From Agarivorans gilvus (GTDB taxonomy: Bacteria; Pseudomonadota; Gammaproteobacteria; Enterobacterales; Celerinatantimonadaceae): 64,000 nt of DNA. Below the pieces are notes generated by a model. The model made no database searches. It saw only the letters and a list, made by a program, of their open reading frames with translations, and was not told the origin of the DNA. The position numbers and the translations under genes were made by a program. This document shows positions 47,014 through 55,535 of this stretch, piece after piece. The stretch covers positions 10,001-74,000 of the forward strand of contig NZ_CP013021.1 of the NCBI RefSeq assembly GCF_001420915.1, read 5' to 3'. How positions within the stretch are numbered: position 1 is the first letter of the stretch; each line of letters opens with the position of its first letter.

Positions 47014-47991
47014 ATGGACGAAAATAGTAGCTATTACACGATATTAGATGCGCTGCCAGACCATATTTTCGTTTTCTCGGAAACCGGCATATATGTTGAT
47101 GTTTTTGGGGGGGATGAAAATGCAACAGGCTTTGATTGCAAGCCATTTATTGGTAAGACGCTGCACGATATTGCCCCAGTAGATATGGCTGAGATGTTTT
47201 TGTCTTTTATTTCTCAAGCTTTAGCCGAAAATGCCACTCAAAAAGTAAAGTATAAATTTGCTGAAGAAGAGATGATTGATTTACCCGCTGACATCCCTCA
47301 TCCTCAGGAAATTTGGTTTGAAGGTATCATCAAACCTCTGCCAATGTTTTATAAAAATCAGCGCACGGTACTTTGGGTGGCAAAAAATGTTACTCAACAG
47401 CATGTGCTTGAACAAAAGTTGAAAACACTCTCCGAGATTGATGAACTCACTCAAGTACCCAATCGTCGAACTATTTCTCTGTCCCTTAAAGCAGCCATTA
47501 ATGAATATCATCAGTTTGAACGGCCCTTTTCTTTGATGATGTTTGATATCGACAATTTTAAAAGGGTCAACGATACCTTAGGCCATCCCATAGGCGATGA
47601 AGTCATTAAACATGTCGCTAAAATTGCTAAAAGTGAATTGCGCAGCAGTGACAGTATTGGTCGATTCGGTGGTGAGGAATTTCTTATTATTTTAAGAGAT
47701 TCTGACATAGATAGCGCTTGGCGCGTGGGCGAAAAAATCCGCAGAAAAATTCAACAACAAGCCTGTTCCTTTGATAAATATGATGTTCATGTCACGGTGA
47801 GTCTAGGTATTACCACTGTACTGCCTGAGGATACCCATTCTCGTAATATTTTAAGTCGCGCAGACATGGCCATGTACTATTCGAAAGCCCACGGGCGTAA
47901 TCAAACCATTCGATATAGTGCAGAAGTTGAGAGAGCTGATTCAGAAAATTCTAAATATGACTGGCTTACACCTAAACCCAATTTAAAGTAG
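47014..47991 (+). CDS. PAS-GGDEF diguanylate cyclase
   Basis: A 325-residue cytoplasmic protein. Residues 1-130 form a PAS sensor domain (ILDALPDHIFVFSETGIYVDV). A short linker leads to a GGDEF domain with the substrate-site FDIDNFKRVNDTLGHPIGDEV and an intact active-site GGEEF at 219-223. The RSSD at 210-213 is a complete inhibitory I-site, so c-di-GMP feedback is expected. No membrane segment. The active form should raise c-di-GMP and favour attachment. Confidence 0.94.
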   Translation: MDENSSYYTILDALPDHIFVFSETGIYVDVFGGDENATGFDCKPFIGKTLHDIAPVDMAEMFLSFISQALAENATQKVKYKFAEEEMIDLPADIPHPQEIWFEGIIKPLPMFYKNQRTVLWVAKNVTQQHVLEQKLKTLSEIDELTQVPNRRTISLSLKAAINEYHQFERPFSLMMFDIDNFKRVNDTLGHPIGDEVIKHVAKIAKSELRSSDSIGRFGGEEFLIILRDSDIDSAWRVGEKIRRKIQQQACSFDKYDVHVTVSLGITTVLPEDTHSRNILSRADMAMYYSKAHGRNQTIRYSAEVERADSENSKYDWLTPKPNLK

Positions 47992-48073
47992 TTTATGTAA
48001 GTTAAGTTGCTAGTTTTACAAAAGTTTTAGTGATATTTTTGGGTTTATCACTAAGTGAAACTAGGATGATAAG

Positions 48074-49234
48074 ATGTCACGGAACGATGCGCCTGGGCTG
48101 GTTATAGAAATGAGTCGAGGTCCTTTTCAAAATAATGGAGCGACGCCTTGGTATTGCATACTGGGTGTGGGTTCACCAGCGCAACAGCTTTATTTTTGTT
48201 TTGATACCGGTAGCAACTTCAATTGGCTGACTTCTTCTTTGTGTGGCGAAGGCGAATGTCAGCACTACGCTGGGCATCAATTCCAAATAGATGCATCAAA
48301 CAGCTTTGAATGGATTAGCCAAACTACACGCAAAGTATCATTTGGTCCTTGGGGCGATATGCAGGCCGCTTTAGGGTCTGATGTGCTAACTATTGATGAG
48401 GCAAACGGACTTGCTTTAAGAAGTGGCATTTTGTTGTCTAGCCGTTATGACTCGAGCGAATTTGCCGAGTTGGATTGGGACGGTGGGATAGGTCTGGGTA
48501 GTAGCCAAACCGACAGCTCGGGCTCAGCTTCACAAAACACCTCTTTGCGCTGCTACCAACAACAAGCAACAACTGGTGAAGAGTTTGACTTCTTTCTACA
48601 ACTGATTCAAGCCGGTCTTGTTAGCCAAGATAAACCCTATATGTCTTTTGTTACTGAGAAAGATAGAGCCTATGTTGGTTTTGGGGTATTGGAACAGTCC
48701 TATTCCAGATCATTAGAGTACGTGTTTTTACCATGGGCATGCTATCAGCCGGAGGCAAGTTACCTGTGGACAACAGCCAATGCCAGTATCGGGCTAAAAG
48801 GGGAAGCTGCTGTTGGAAGCAAGCTATTTTTCGCTTTAGACAGTGGCTCTTCGCAATTTAAAGGTGACTATGCAGTGTTGAGTAGCCTGTTTAAGCTTAC
48901 CCAGCAGAGCCATAAAACGGTGGTGATTACGCTGCACGATGAGCAGGGACAGCCCTACACCGAGCTGAGCATACCCAGCGAGCTGTATTTGTGTGAGATA
49001 GAAGCGGGCCAAGATGCCGGTGAAACACTGGCACAATTTAACGCTCTTGAGGGAGCTGAAGGTATTTTACTGGTGGGCTCGGTGTTGATGGATCATCTCT
49101 ATACGGTTTATGAGTATCAGGTAGATGAGCAGCAAAATCTATCTCCCCTTGGCATATGGATATTTAATAAACCGGATGGACCTAAGATACTTTCTAATCA
49201 GCAGTCAGCACCTGCAGACATTTTTAATCGTTAA
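48074..49234 (+). CDS. Pepsin-family (A1) aspartic protease
   Basis: A 386-residue protein with the layout of a two-domain pepsin. The first catalytic motif is FDTGSN (Asp44) and the second LDSGSS (Asp256), 212 residues apart as in eukaryotic pepsins. Hydrophobic-Gly motifs follow each: DWDGGIGLG at 134-142 and GILLVGSVLMDHLYTVYEY near the C-end, matching the two psi loops. The opening PWYCILGVGSPAQQLYFCFDTGS equals the pepsin first strand. There is no signal peptide, so it is probably cytoplasmic, like the few bacterial homologues (shewasin type). A1 proteases are rare in bacteria. It is followed after 9 bases by an avidin-like gene. Confidence 0.87.
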   Translation: MSRNDAPGLVIEMSRGPFQNNGATPWYCILGVGSPAQQLYFCFDTGSNFNWLTSSLCGEGECQHYAGHQFQIDASNSFEWISQTTRKVSFGPWGDMQAALGSDVLTIDEANGLALRSGILLSSRYDSSEFAELDWDGGIGLGSSQTDSSGSASQNTSLRCYQQQATTGEEFDFFLQLIQAGLVSQDKPYMSFVTEKDRAYVGFGVLEQSYSRSLEYVFLPWACYQPEASYLWTTANASIGLKGEAAVGSKLFFALDSGSSQFKGDYAVLSSLFKLTQQSHKTVVITLHDEQGQPYTELSIPSELYLCEIEAGQDAGETLAQFNALEGAEGILLVGSVLMDHLYTVYEYQVDEQQNLSPLGIWIFNKPDGPKILSNQQSAPADIFNR

Positions 49235-49243
49235 GGGGCAAAA

Positions 49244-50014
49244 ATGAGTGATGTGATTAATGGCACTTGGAATAATAGTTATGGTTCAAGCATGCAGTTG
49301 TCGCTGGTGGATCAGCAGATATACGGCACCTACCGTTCGCATACTGGCTCAACTGGCGTGTATTTATTAGTGGGAAATTGTTCAAGCAACGCACCGACTA
49401 AAGCGGCAGGGAAGAATTTAGCTTTTTCAATTTTTTGGCGAAGTATTCAAGGTGATAAAGCCGATGATAGTTGGCATTGGGCTGGCTCAATGTGTGGCCA
49501 GTTGTTGGCTGATGGACAAATGACTTTGTCAAATACCATCGTGGTATCGGTACCTTTTGAACAATTCTCAAAAGGTAACTATGTGGATGAGCTGGTATTC
49601 ACTAAGCAGAGCGAGTCGTCAGAGCTTGACATTCCAAAGCTGTTCGCAAGCACTGAGCCGAAGGCTGCTCAAGCCCAGCCCTTAGTGGGGACTTGGGCAA
49701 ACCAAACGAGCCAGCTCACAATACAAGCAGTGAATATGCTAACGGGCTTGGCTAAAGCCAGTTTAAGCCAGCAGGAAAAGACGCTGCAATTGCTTGGATT
49801 TATCGACGTCTATGCTGGCTCAGCCTTGGCGCAAAGTTTTTCCTTCACCGGCATTGACCCTAAAAGCCAACAAACCATGTCAATTTGTGGTGCGCTTGAA
49901 CAGCAACAAACCGAGCTGACTATTTATCAATGGATTTCGCAGTCTACCCCAGCAGATACTAGTTTTATGCAAGCAAGGATTGCTGCGCAATTGCTGGTTA
50001 AACAAGCCTCTTAA
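49244..50014 (+). CDS. Tandem avidin-like protein
   Basis: A 256-residue protein without a signal peptide. Residues 5-120 follow streptavidin: GTWNNSYGS (N11 and S15 in the places of biotin ligands N23 and S27), GTYRS (Y30 for Y43), FSIFW (W65 for W79), SWHWAGS (W79 for W92) and DELVFTK (D115 for D128); the W108 site is an Ile. A second unit starts at PLVGTWANQTSQLTI (146-160) and repeats SxCG (82-85 and 203-206); it keeps a Trp (W220) at the W108-like place but lacks most other ligand residues. Biotin binding by unit 1 is plausible but unproven. It is translated from the same message as the protease. Confidence 0.75.
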   Translation: MSDVINGTWNNSYGSSMQLSLVDQQIYGTYRSHTGSTGVYLLVGNCSSNAPTKAAGKNLAFSIFWRSIQGDKADDSWHWAGSMCGQLLADGQMTLSNTIVVSVPFEQFSKGNYVDELVFTKQSESSELDIPKLFASTEPKAAQAQPLVGTWANQTSQLTIQAVNMLTGLAKASLSQQEKTLQLLGFIDVYAGSALAQSFSFTGIDPKSQQTMSICGALEQQQTELTIYQWISQSTPADTSFMQARIAAQLLVKQAS

Positions 50015-50055
50015 CAGGTGGTTTAAGTCATACATTGAGTGGAAAGTAGTAAGCA

Positions 50056-50307
50056 GTGGATACATTTAGCCGTAAGGCTAGTCACGGAAAGTACCGAGTA
50101 ATGGGTTATGATCAATACGATTATAGCGACTATTTTATCGATGAATTTGTTTCGCTGGAGCAGGCTATGGCCTTATTAAAAAAGCGGGTGGCGAAATCTA
50201 ATGCCCTTCCTACCTCCTTCTCGGATGTGTATTTTATTTACAACGACCTAGAGCAGGCACTGTACCGCGGGACTTTTGATAAAGGTATAGAAAAGCTGTT
50301 TGAATAA
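50056..50307 (+). CDS. Small protein of unknown function
   Basis: An 83-residue soluble protein starting at GTG (50056), with a GGAAAG site 10 bases upstream; an ATG at 50101 is an alternative. It is rich in Tyr and Asp at the front (GYDQYDYSDYFIDEFVSLEQ) and ends acidic. I recognise no family. It is 41 bases after the avidin-like gene and could belong to the same transcript. Confidence 0.55.
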   Translation: MDTFSRKASHGKYRVMGYDQYDYSDYFIDEFVSLEQAMALLKKRVAKSNALPTSFSDVYFIYNDLEQALYRGTFDKGIEKLFE

Positions 50308-50409
50308 TGAGCCTGATGCGGCACTTAACTTATTAATTCAGTACTTAGCTTATCCAACTGGGGGAAATCAGCTGTAGTGACTCACTCGCTAAGAGCGTAA
50401 GGCAAAATA

Positions 50410-50784
50410 TTGATGAATAATCTAAACACAGTTGAAATTAAATCCTTTGTTCCAGCTAAAGATTTCGCTTTGTCTAAGTCTTTTTATCAAAGGCTTGGTT
50501 TTGAGATGGCTTCCGAGTTTGAGGGAGTGGCTTATTTTAAATCCGGCTCCTGTGCGTTTTTGCTGCAAGACTTTTATCAGCCTCAGCATTGCAATAATTT
50601 TATGATGCACCTGTTAGTGGAAAGCGCGCAAGCGTGGTATCAGCACATCGTGGACGCCAATCTTGCTGAAGAGTTTTCCGTTCAGGTGACGGAATTAGTG
50701 GAACAACCATGGGGAATGCTTGAGTTTTGTATCACTGATCCCAGCGGGGTGTTGTGGCGAATTGCTGAGAAACTGCTGCGTTAA
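50410..50784 (+). CDS. VOC-family protein (glyoxalase/bleomycin-resistance-like)
   Basis: A 124-residue protein of the vicinal oxygen chelate fold: IKSFVPAKDFALSKSFYQRLGFEM, YFKSGSCAFLLQDFY, and EQPWGMLEFCITDPSGVLWRIAE. The layout follows glyoxalase/BRP proteins that lack a firm activity. Substrate unknown. It lies upstream of the racemase gene by about 65 bases. Confidence 0.85.
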   Translation: MMNNLNTVEIKSFVPAKDFALSKSFYQRLGFEMASEFEGVAYFKSGSCAFLLQDFYQPQHCNNFMMHLLVESAQAWYQHIVDANLAEEFSVQVTELVEQPWGMLEFCITDPSGVLWRIAEKLLR

Positions 50785-50849
50785 AAGTAGCTAAGGCTGA
50801 GTTTGCTGAGCATTATTGGCTAGGCGTGAAATGTTAAGAGGAGAGAGAA

Positions 50850-51589
50850 TTGAAACATATAGGCATAGCTGCTGTTACGGCTGAAGGTGCTGCGCTTACC
50901 GATAAATATATCTGTTCTGCTTTAGAGCAAGTATTTGGTCGTTATACCCATCCGGAAATTACCATTCATGGCTTTTTACTTTAAGAACACATGAATTATG
51001 GCGATGATCGTTTGAAAAAGTGGGAGGAGCTATTGGTTAAACCGATCTACAAGTTGCAAGCTATTGGCGCAGACTTAGTGATTTGCCCTTCTAACAGCCC
51101 CCAGAAGTATATCAGCAGGTTTGTCAGCGCATTTCTATTCCTTGGCTTAACATTGCTGATGCCGTGGCCGCGGTTGCTGAAGCCAAGGGCTATTCTAAGA
51201 TCTTGCTATTGGGCACGTCCTTTGCCTTTAATCGTTCACTTAATCCCAATGCTTTTGCGAATGTCGATGCTGAACTGTTACTTTCCAATCAGTCCGAGCA
51301 GGCCTTTGTGCACAGTACGATAGTGAATGAATTGATTTCCGGTGTTGTGACTGAGCAAGCAAAGGACACCATGAAGCTCTTGATTAACAAATATCAGCAG
51401 GCAGGAGCTAACGCGGTAATTTTGGGCTGTACCGAACTACCGTTGATCATTAATGCGCAGTTGAGCGCATTAGCGATATTAGACTCTACTACCATTTTAG
51501 GTGGTGCGGTCATTCAAGCGGCTAAATCGTCGGGCTTGTGCATTTCGTCAGCTTGGCTGCTGGCGAGTTGTTCGCGATTAAGTACGTAG
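50850..51589 (+). pseudogene. Aspartate/glutamate racemase family gene with a stop codon and a frameshift
   Basis: Starts with TTG (50850) after a GAGGAGAGAG site: MKHIGIAAVTAEGAAL is the usual racemase opening. An in-frame TAA at 50982-50984 interrupts it after HGFLL; the same frame then continues EHMNYGDDRLKKW and GADLVICPSNSP, with the first active-site Cys region. A second break at the C-run 51098-51102 needs one added base to give PPEVYQQVCQRISIPWLNIADAV and then GYSKILLLGTSFA and NAVILGCTELPLII (second Cys region). So two unrelated lesions affect one gene. The frameshift could be artefact; the TAA is a base change. It may be a true pseudogene. Confidence 0.8.
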
Positions 51590-51613
51590 TGATTTTTAAG
51601 AGAGGATGATTTT

Positions 51614-52066
51614 ATGAAACTGTTTTTGTCAATGGCTGCCTTGGCCTCGACCTTATTTGTTCAGTCTGCGGTGATTCATGCTGAGCCAGCACGTCCAGAA
51701 AGTATTAAGGCCTTGATGCAGCTTAGTGGCTCGGGGCAAATGGGCATGCAAATGATGCAACAGCTTTTGCCAGCGTTGAAACGAATGGTGCCAGATGCGC
51801 CTGAATCGTTCTGGAGCGACGTTCTGGACGAAGTTGATGCCGACGAAATGGAAAATCGAGTCATTCCGATATATCAGAAGTATTTAAACGAGGCCGACGT
51901 GCAAGCAATAAACCGCTTTTATCAAACCGACGCGGGGCAAAAGCTAATCAGGGTACAGCCGCAAATCATGCAGGAGTCTGTAGCGCTAGGACAGCAGTGG
52001 GGGCAAGAGATAGCAAGGCAGGTATTGCTTAAGTACCAACAGCAGAGTAAGGCCAACAATCCCTAG
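51614..52066 (+). CDS. DUF2059 family exported protein
   Basis: A 150-residue protein with a signal peptide (residues 1-23, ending in IHA). The mature region, IKALMQLSGSGQMGMQMMQQLLPAL and VIPIYQKYLNEADVQAINRFYQTDAGQKLI, is the DUF2059 helical domain. Function unknown; periplasmic. It precedes the purine block, which converges on it. Confidence 0.88.
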   Translation: MKLFLSMAALASTLFVQSAVIHAEPARPESIKALMQLSGSGQMGMQMMQQLLPALKRMVPDAPESFWSDVLDEVDADEMENRVIPIYQKYLNEADVQAINRFYQTDAGQKLIRVQPQIMQESVALGQQWGQEIARQVLLKYQQQSKANNP

Positions 52067-52133
52067 TTAATAGCTCTCTTTTCTTAGGCGCTGCTATTAA
52101 GTACTTCACTTGTTGTTTCGCTACAAACTGGAA

Positions 52134-52163
52134 CAAAAAAGCCGCCTTCATAGGGCGGCTTTA
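52134..52163 (-). terminator. Terminator of the purine catabolism operon
   Basis: On the minus strand AAGCCGCCC-TATGAA-GGCGGCTT is followed by TTTTTTG. It is about 25 bases beyond the stop of puuD. Confidence 0.88.
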
Positions 52164-52187
52164 AGCTTTTTAGTTTCTAGCAAAGAC

Positions 52188-53398
52188 TTACTCGGAGCTG
52201 CTCAGTAGCTGTTGCAGTTGCTGGCGCTCTGGCTCGGTCATCTGGGTTTTATTCAAGAAAGGCATATCTTGAGAAACGACGGCTCGGGCAATGATACGTT
52301 CCTGCCAGCGCTCTACATCTTGCCAAGTATCTAGCATCACCCCTGCCGGGGCGGCGGTGAAGATGTCATCATGCGGGGTTCGACTATGACAACTGCTGCA
52401 GCGCTGCTGTACTATGTCCATTACTTGCTGGTGCTGAGGACTTAGCCCAGTATCAATAGCAACTGTGGACTAACTGCAGCATTGCTATGAACCTTAGTCC
52501 AGCTTACCAGTAGGGCTAATAGCAACATACCTATAGCGCCGCTAACAATAATCACCGGCTTATGAATGCCTTGGTGTTTTAAGTTGAAGAAATGGCGGAT
52601 CCAAGCACTTAAACCAATAATGGCACACAGAATAATCCAACTATGGCTGTGTTGGTAAATCATCGGATAGTGGTTACTGATCATCAAAAAGATAACCGGT
52701 AGGGTAAGGTAGTTGTTGTGTACTGAGCGGCGTTTAGCTTCTAAACCTGGCGCTGGGTCAACAGCTTCACCGGCGGCTACTTGGGCTACCATTTTTTTCT
52801 GTCCGGGAATAATTTTAAGCCAAACGTTAGACACCATAATGGTACCAATTAAAGCGCCTACGTGAATAAAGGCGCCGCGGCCACTAAACAATTGGCTAAA
52901 GCCAAAACAGAACAGCGCGCCAATAATCACCAAGCAAATGCTTAAGGCTAGCGGTTTGTTGGCTAAGGGGGAATGCATCAGTCCTTCATAAATTAACCAG
53001 CCTAGGGCGATGCCTCCTGCGCCCAAAGCAACGGCTTGCAAGGTGCTAAGCTCCATTACTTGAGGGTCAATTAAGTAGGCGTCGGCGCGTAGGTAGTAAA
53101 TCCAAAATAGCAGCAGGGTGCCGCTAAGCCAGGTGCTATAGGCTTCCCATTTAAACCAATGCAGTTTTTCCGGCATGGCTTCTGGGCCTACTTTATATTT
53201 GGCTACTTCATAGAAGCCACCACCGTGCACGGCCCATAGGTCGCCCTTGATGCCTTTTTTCTTTTTCCACTCGGGAGGGGTGTCTAAGTTGTTATCTAGC
53301 CAAACGAAATAAAAACTGGCTCCGATCCAGGCTACGCCTGCAATTACATGAAACCATTTAATAAATAAGGCTAACCATTCATATATCTGTGGCCACAT
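52188..53398 (-). CDS. puuD: Membrane-bound urate oxidase with cytochrome c domain (frame break)
   Basis: PuuD oxidises urate to 5-hydroxyisourate and passes electrons to the respiratory chain. The N-part (318 residues) has nine or so membrane helices: WLALFIKWFHVIAGVAWIGASFYFVW and LKIIPGQKKMVA are typical. The C-part holds the haem motif CSSCH in DIVQQRCSSCHS, with MPFLNKT carrying a candidate axial Met. The two parts are in different frames; one base is lost between 52445 and 52470, a region with no long base run. The family protein is about 400 residues, matching the sum. Its start overlaps guaD by 20 bases. Confidence 0.85.
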
Positions 53399-54701
53399 CG
53401 TACTGTCCTTGTTGGTAAACTTGTTGTCCGGCTATATAGGTTTTGGCGATTAAACGGTCATCGCCCAGCGTTGTTAACGCAAATAAGGTGTCACTGAGGT
53501 TTCTACTGTGCTGCACTCGCTGGCTTAGCATCGGCGTGGCATTGAGGTTCAATACCACAAAGTCGGCTTCTGTCCCTACGTTCAAATTGCCTACCTTGTC
53601 TGCCAAGCCCATGCTTTGTGCGGCGCCCTGAGTACATAAATACAGTGACTCGAAGGGGCTTAAGCTGGTTTGTTGTAATTGGCATACCTTGTAGGCGTCG
53701 GCTTGGTTGGCAAACATACTTAAGCTGGTGCCGCCGCCTACGTCGCTAGCTAGTGCCACCGATACTCCTTCGGCTAGCGCGCGTTGATAGTTGAACAGGC
53801 CACTGCCGAGGAAGAGGTTAGAGGAAGGGCAGAAGCTAATGGTGGCGCCTGCTTGGGCTAAACCGATATATTCGCGGTCGGTTAAGTGAATACCGTGGCC
53901 AAATAGGGCCCGTTCACGCACCAAACCATGTGCTTCATACACCGCTAAGTAATCGGAATGGTCGGGAAATAGCTCGTTAATCCATTGCACTTCATTGGTA
54001 TTTTCCGAAAGGTGAGTTTGAATAAAGGTATCGGGATGTTCACTGGCCAGTTGCCCCGCCTTGGCTAATTGTGCCTCACTGCTGGTGGGGGCAAAGCGCG
54101 GTGTAATCGCATATAAGGCACGGCCTTGTTTGTGCCATTGCTCGATCAATTGCTTGCTGTCGCGATAGCCTTGCTCTGGCGTGTCTTGTAAAAAGTCTGG
54201 GCAGTGCCTATCCATCAATATTTTGCCGCAGATCATGCGAGCATTGTAGCGCTCGGCGGCTTCAAAGAAGCTGTTCACTGATTGTGGATGCACCGTGGCA
54301 AATACACTGGCGGTGGTGGTCCCGTGAGCGAATAACTGCTTTAGAAAAAACACCGCCTGAGCACTCGCGTAAGCGGCGTTAGCAAATTGTCGCTCGGCTG
54401 GAAAAGTATAAGTATTTAGCCAATCTAATAGTTGCTTGCCATAGCTGGCGATAATCTCCACCTGCGGGTAGTGCACGTGGCTGTCAATAAGGCCGGGAAT
54501 AATCAGCCCTTGATGTTGCTCAATTGGCAGTTGAGCGGCATCAGGCTGAGCGGCAAAAAACTCGGTAGCTGCCCCTAGAAACTCAATCTTTCCCTGACTG
54601 ACCACTAATACACCATCTTCCCAATATTGATAGTGCTCGCCAGGGTTAAGGGTGCTGCGAGGAAAGTGTAAAATACTGCCTCGATGCAGTTGGTGACTCA
54701 T
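53379..54701 (-). CDS. guaD: Guanine deaminase
   Basis: Converts guanine to xanthine with ammonia release, feeding the xanthine branch of the pathway. It has 440 residues and the amidohydrolase zinc site: PGLIDSHVHYPQ (His75 and His77), TQTHLSEN, FGHGIHLTDRE and the catalytic Asp in ALASDVGGGTSLSMF. The TEADFVVLNLNATP segment near the end is typical of bacterial GuaD. Co-directional with uraH (1-base gap) and overlapping puuD. Confidence 0.95.
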   Translation of the reverse strand: MSHQLHRGSILHFPRSTLNPGEHYQYWEDGVLVVSQGKIEFLGAATEFFAAQPDAAQLPIEQHQGLIIPGLIDSHVHYPQVEIIASYGKQLLDWLNTYTFPAERQFANAAYASAQAVFFLKQLFAHGTTTASVFATVHPQSVNSFFEAAERYNARMICGKILMDRHCPDFLQDTPEQGYRDSKQLIEQWHKQGRALYAITPRFAPTSSEAQLAKAGQLASEHPDTFIQTHLSENTNEVQWINELFPDHSDYLAVYEAHGLVRERALFGHGIHLTDREYIGLAQAGATISFCPSSNLFLGSGLFNYQRALAEGVSVALASDVGGGTSLSMFANQADAYKVCQLQQTSLSPFESLYLCTQGAAQSMGLADKVGNLNVGTEADFVVLNLNATPMLSQRVQHSRNLSDTLFALTTLGDDRLIAKTYIAGQQVYQQGQYDVATDI

Positions 54702-54702
54702 A

Positions 54703-55029
54703 TTAACTGCCTCGGTACGTAGAATAGCTGTAGCCGCTTAGTAGCAGCGGAATATGGTAGTGGGCTTGTTCGGCCTGGCTATTAAATACCACGTCGGCTA
54801 AGGGGAAAAACACCTGTTTAAATTGGCTTTGGCAATACTCTTCCACAAGAAAGCGTAAGCAATAGCAGTCGGGCGCGAGCTCTAGTTCGTCGAAGCGGCA
54901 GCGCCCATCGGCGTTAGTCACGCCTTTGGCTAAAAGGGTAGTTTCGCCAAAACGGTATAGTTCAACAGGAATACCAGTGGCAGGTTGTCCCTGACTGGTA
55001 TCTAAAACATGACAGCTAAGTGTGCTCAA
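54703..55029 (-). CDS. uraH: 5-Hydroxyisourate hydrolase
   Basis: Hydrolyses 5-hydroxyisourate to OHCU, the step after urate oxidation. It has 108 residues, a transthyretin-like fold: CHVLDTSQGQPATGIPVELYR at the start and the invariant C-terminal YRGS. There is no signal peptide. It overlaps uraD by 4 bases. Confidence 0.96.
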   Translation of the reverse strand: MSTLSCHVLDTSQGQPATGIPVELYRFGETTLLAKGVTNADGRCRFDELELAPDCYCLRFLVEEYCQSQFKQVFFPLADVVFNSQAEQAHYHIPLLLSGYSYSTYRGS

Positions 55030-55535
55030 AATAGATTCTCCATTCTTAAAAAGCTGATTTGCTGCTGTTGTTCAGCGGCAGTGCTTAATTCTTGTTCACG
55101 GCTTTGTCCGTAGCGTTGTTGTAGCGCTTGTAAAATCACTTCAGCGGGTTTGCCGCTTGCGCAGATGATGAAAATAAAACCATAGCGCTCTAGGTAGGCG
55201 TGGTTTAAATCTAGTAGTTGTTGCAGGGTATCTTGCTGGGCCTCGGCCACTTGGGCTTGCTCAGCTTGGCTTAAGTGTTTGGCTTGGCTGTATTTTTTTT
55301 GCAAGCTGCTCATGTCACCAATCATTGGATGGCCAGCAAAGGCTTCTAACCAGTCTGCTTCGTTAAGCTGCTTGAACGCGTCTTCGGCCACTTGTTTAAA
55401 CTGCTGCATCGAGCGAATAGGGCGCTGCTTTAACATAAGCTGCTGCCAGCGCTGGCTACTACAAATATGCTGCAGTTGCTCCAGATATTGTTGTTGAGAG
55501 AGCGCGTTTAAGTTATCAAGCTTAGGATTAGTCAT
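55026..55535 (-). CDS. uraD: OHCU decarboxylase
   Basis: Decarboxylates OHCU to S-allantoin. It has 169 residues. The catalytic histidine is His69 in FAGHPMIGD; the rest follows the family (ALSQQQYLEQLQHIC, YLERYGFIFIICASGK). Overlaps xdhC and uraH, so expression is coupled. Confidence 0.94.
   Translation of the reverse strand: MTNPKLDNLNALSQQQYLEQLQHICSSQRWQQLMLKQRPIRSMQQFKQVAEDAFKQLNEADWLEAFAGHPMIGDMSSLQKKYSQAKHLSQAEQAQVAEAQQDTLQQLLDLNHAYLERYGFIFIICASGKPAEVILQALQQRYGQSREQELSTAAEQQQQISFLRMENLF

Noticed and set aside
52188..52421. A free-standing small cytochrome c gene
   Set aside because: The family has this domain fused to the PuuD membrane part and no signal peptide precedes it here; treated as the frame-broken end of puuD.
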